From Antedon mediterranea (taxonomy: Eukaryota > Echinodermata > Crinoidea > Comatulida > Antedonidae), in assembly GCF_964355755.1 (NCBI RefSeq), contig NC_092670.1, positions 5,853,001 through 5,917,000 of the forward strand: DNA of 64,000 bases, written 5' to 3'. The position numbers were made by a program, and so were the translations under genes. The notes beneath the pieces were generated by a model. It had not been told where the DNA came from, made no database searches, and was given only the letters and a program-made list of their open reading frames with translations. Shown here in pieces: positions 61,602 through 64,000 of the stretch. How positions within the stretch are numbered: position 1 is the first letter of the stretch; every line of letters begins with the position of its first letter.

Positions 61602-64000
61602 TCAGTTCCACGCATTTATAGAAGTAGGTGTTCCCGCTCGACTTCCTTTCAAGAACATCATATCATTCAATGAGCCTGTAAATACAAGATATTTCATCAT
61701 AAGTTTAATTTATTCATCCGTCGAATATCGATAAAATACAGATTATATTAGAAGAGTGAGAACAGGGTATACAGTTTGTAATGAAGTTGTTGGTCATCCA
61801 ACAACTTAATTACAAAAAAACTTTATACAGAAAAAAGGAAAAAACACTAAAAAGAAGTTAACTGAACGCATTGATAATGCTATACTCTACAAGAAAATAG
61901 TCATTGAGTTGTTTTTAGTCGCGTGGTACGCGACTCTACAGCTCACTATGTCGGTCGGTTGGTCGGTCGGCCGGTTGATTGGTAAACACTAACTTGAGCA
62001 CGCGACTGCAGCCATGTATATGGCCTTGTTTGTATGTAAAGTCAATGTATGAATGATCTCTCTCCTTGCCCAACCTACATTCAAAACGTACTGCAAAAGC
62101 CCATTAAATATAGCACGTGTCAAAATGAATTTTTTTTTATTCTCAAACAATTAATTAATTATTTATCTATTATTTACACAATAAACACAATGAGGAGCTG
62201 ATGGGAGGGAAGGAAGACATACCAAAAAGGGAACGGAGCTACTACATAATAAACGTTTGGAATCAACTAAGTACCTATCAGCAAACACAAAATCAATTAA
62301 ATAAGACTTTTGGGTTTCAAAAAATGTAAAAGTAGGCCTTTTATAAATTATAATTATTTAACGATTATATTAGGAAATTTATAAGTATATATCTATTTTA
62401 TCTAAATTAAGATTTAACATTTGTTTAAGGTTAATACTGTCCACCTCGATCCTTCTACGTTTTACAGTACCTAAATATTACATTGCATTACTTCTTTATT
62501 CTTGACTTGGAGTTTTTTACTTACCAGATGAAATTGCATTTGATGCATTTGTTGATATTGTAGGAGAAGGAGACGATGATATGGAAATGATTTTACTACT
62601 CATGTAGCTGTTTTGGTTTGGTCGATGAAGCCTTGTAACAAACAAAAATAATATAATATTATTTCAAACTTAAGTTTTAAATATAGCTAATTAAATAATA
62701 TGTTTTTAAATTTCTTAAAGGAAAACAAAGTTGATCACATTGACACGAATCCGTAACAATCAGTACAATCAGAGAAACCTAACATCTAAAGCATAAGCAC
62801 ATTGCATTTTATATACTAAAATTGTTTAAATAGTAAATACACACCATTTGTAAACTCCAAACGCAAATCCGAAAACAATAATCACCGTGAAACAACAAAC
62901 TCCAATAAGTATGAATACAGTATATGATTTACCAACAACAGGCTCTTTCTCAGAATACAGGGAAACATCTATGATTTCCATCTGAATAGCAGCCTCAATG
63001 CTCTCTTTTTCTTGTTCAATTGCAGATTTTACAACTTCAGCGGAAATGTATTCTGAAACAAAATGTGTAATGACTTATATATTGAATCAATGGAATCCAT
63101 CACATCACATTGAATGACTAAAATCAAATTCCGCTTGTTTACTCTCAAAAATGTGTTTTATAATACTCTTTACTTATTATTTAAACTTCCTCGCTGGAAT
63201 TCAGAATGTTTCTTTTCTTTCATTATTATTTTAAACAATACAAACAAGATTATATAACAATTATAGTCAATACGTAATATGTATGTATAATGAATATTAA
63301 TAACATATCTAAAGCAATAGTTTATTATAATCAGGTGAAGATTTTGCCATTGATAGTACAGTAGTAACGTCTCATTAATCTTAGCGCATTATAAGAGGGT
63401 TAGGGTTAGTTAGTTAACTTTCTATTGTTTAAGTTGAAATAAAAGACGTTGAATGAAAAAAAAAAACATTGTTATTAACAATGTTATTGCTTTATCGCTG
63501 ACGAAAGTTTAAATAAAACCCCGGAACTATCCCATTTATAATGAATAATTGTACAGTGATTTTATTTTCTCTTTTTACATTGCCTAATAAAGTAGTAGGA
63601 TGTGGTATCGCTTGTTGAACAAAGTACTAATAAATTATTAAATTGCACCCAATTCTCGGTACTAGATTTCTCTTGTACTATCATAGGACAAATATGGATG
63701 AAACAAACAATTGTGTTTAATTTTGTAGTTGCTTTTAATTCAATTTCATATATTGAGCATTATTGCGATACACAGTATTACTATATTGTGTAGATGAACA
63801 ATATTATACTAATTTTTGCTTCTAAAATCTTACCATTAGCCACAGTATTTCTACGAGAAATTGAATGTTTGTTATTGTTAGTTGAATCCCTCTTTTGTCT
63901 TTTACCATTGTTTTGGAAACATGTATTGGAATAATCTTTGTATCCAACAGACATAACGATGTCAATCTGGTTATTAGCAATCTTTTCATCAGTCAGCTTT
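61602..64000 (-). CDS. Gene C: third paralogue, 3' end only
   Basis: Exons 63834-64000 (membrane-proximal, continues past the window edge), 62845-63052 (transmembrane: KSAIEQEKESIEAAIQMEII and helix VFILIGVCCFTVIIVFGFAF), 62525-62631 (LHRPNQNSYMSSKIISISSS, SPSPTISTN) and 61602-61675 (last exon, SLNDMMFLKGSRAGTPTSIN then AWN and TGA). The last exon is 9 bp shorter than in A and B, an in-frame loss within FIASS. All four exons are open. It is closer to gene B than to gene A. The rest of the gene lies to the right. Confidence 0.85.
61913..62031 (+). mobile_element. (TCGG)n element, copy 12 (short form)
   Basis: TTTTTAGTCGCGTGGTACGC, CTCACTATGTCGGTCGGTTG, CGGCCGGTTGATTGG, AAACACTAACTTGAGCACGC, GACTGCAGCC and ATGTATATGGCCTTGTTT. 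It is in the last intron of gene C. Confidence 0.75.

Overview
This window comes from an animal nuclear genome. It is AT-rich, almost every coding stretch is split by GT-AG introns, the encoded modules are metazoan (CUB, MAM, LDLR class B propeller, D8C, VWD, EGF, mucin) and the gaps are full of transposons. The very frequent AGGCCTA words and the domain repertoire suggest a marine invertebrate, perhaps an echinoderm or another deuterostome. That placement is a guess.

All convincing genes are on the minus strand and form a tandem array of related cell-surface genes, read right to left. Gene C (61602 to beyond 64000) shows only its 3' end. Gene B (36203-56743) is almost complete, with 29 coding exons: signal peptide, LRP-type YWTD beta-propeller, Thr-rich linker, D8C domain, VWDE-like extracellular region with a VWD domain, furin-type site, EGF-like and IPT-like segments, cadherin-like segment, one large Ser/Thr mucin exon, membrane-proximal region with a second dibasic site, transmembrane helix and short cytoplasmic tail. 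Gene A (13202-25982, relics to 28489) is a paralogue of B. It is intact from the VWD region to the tail, but it has lost the propeller and D8C exons, its start codon reads ATA, and one exon carries a 5-base insertion that makes a stop. Gene 0 (left edge to 9300) starts with the same kind of signal-peptide and linker exons as B but continues into CUB and MAM domains.

The 5' flanks of genes 0, A and B are related. Each carries an X-box-like motif (potential RFX site) 112-149 bp before the start codon position. Three matching tail exons in A, B and C define the 3' ends and show a conserved cytoplasmic C-terminus.

Mobile DNA fills the introns and spacers: a Helitron-like family (5' TCTATATATAAA, 3' palindromic hairpin ending CTAG, inserted between A and T) including a head-to-tail pair and a nested pair; at least twelve copies of a short element carrying a (TCGG)n/(TCTG)n array between AGTCGCGTG and CACGCGACT ends; tRNA-derived SINEs, one in a 145-bp-arm foldback; truncated LINEs; other MITEs; and long (TA)n tracts. 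Comparing the gene copies gives empty sites for several insertions, so these elements arrived after the duplications.

Exon boundaries were chosen by hand from splice signals, reading phase and comparison between paralogues. They are predictions.
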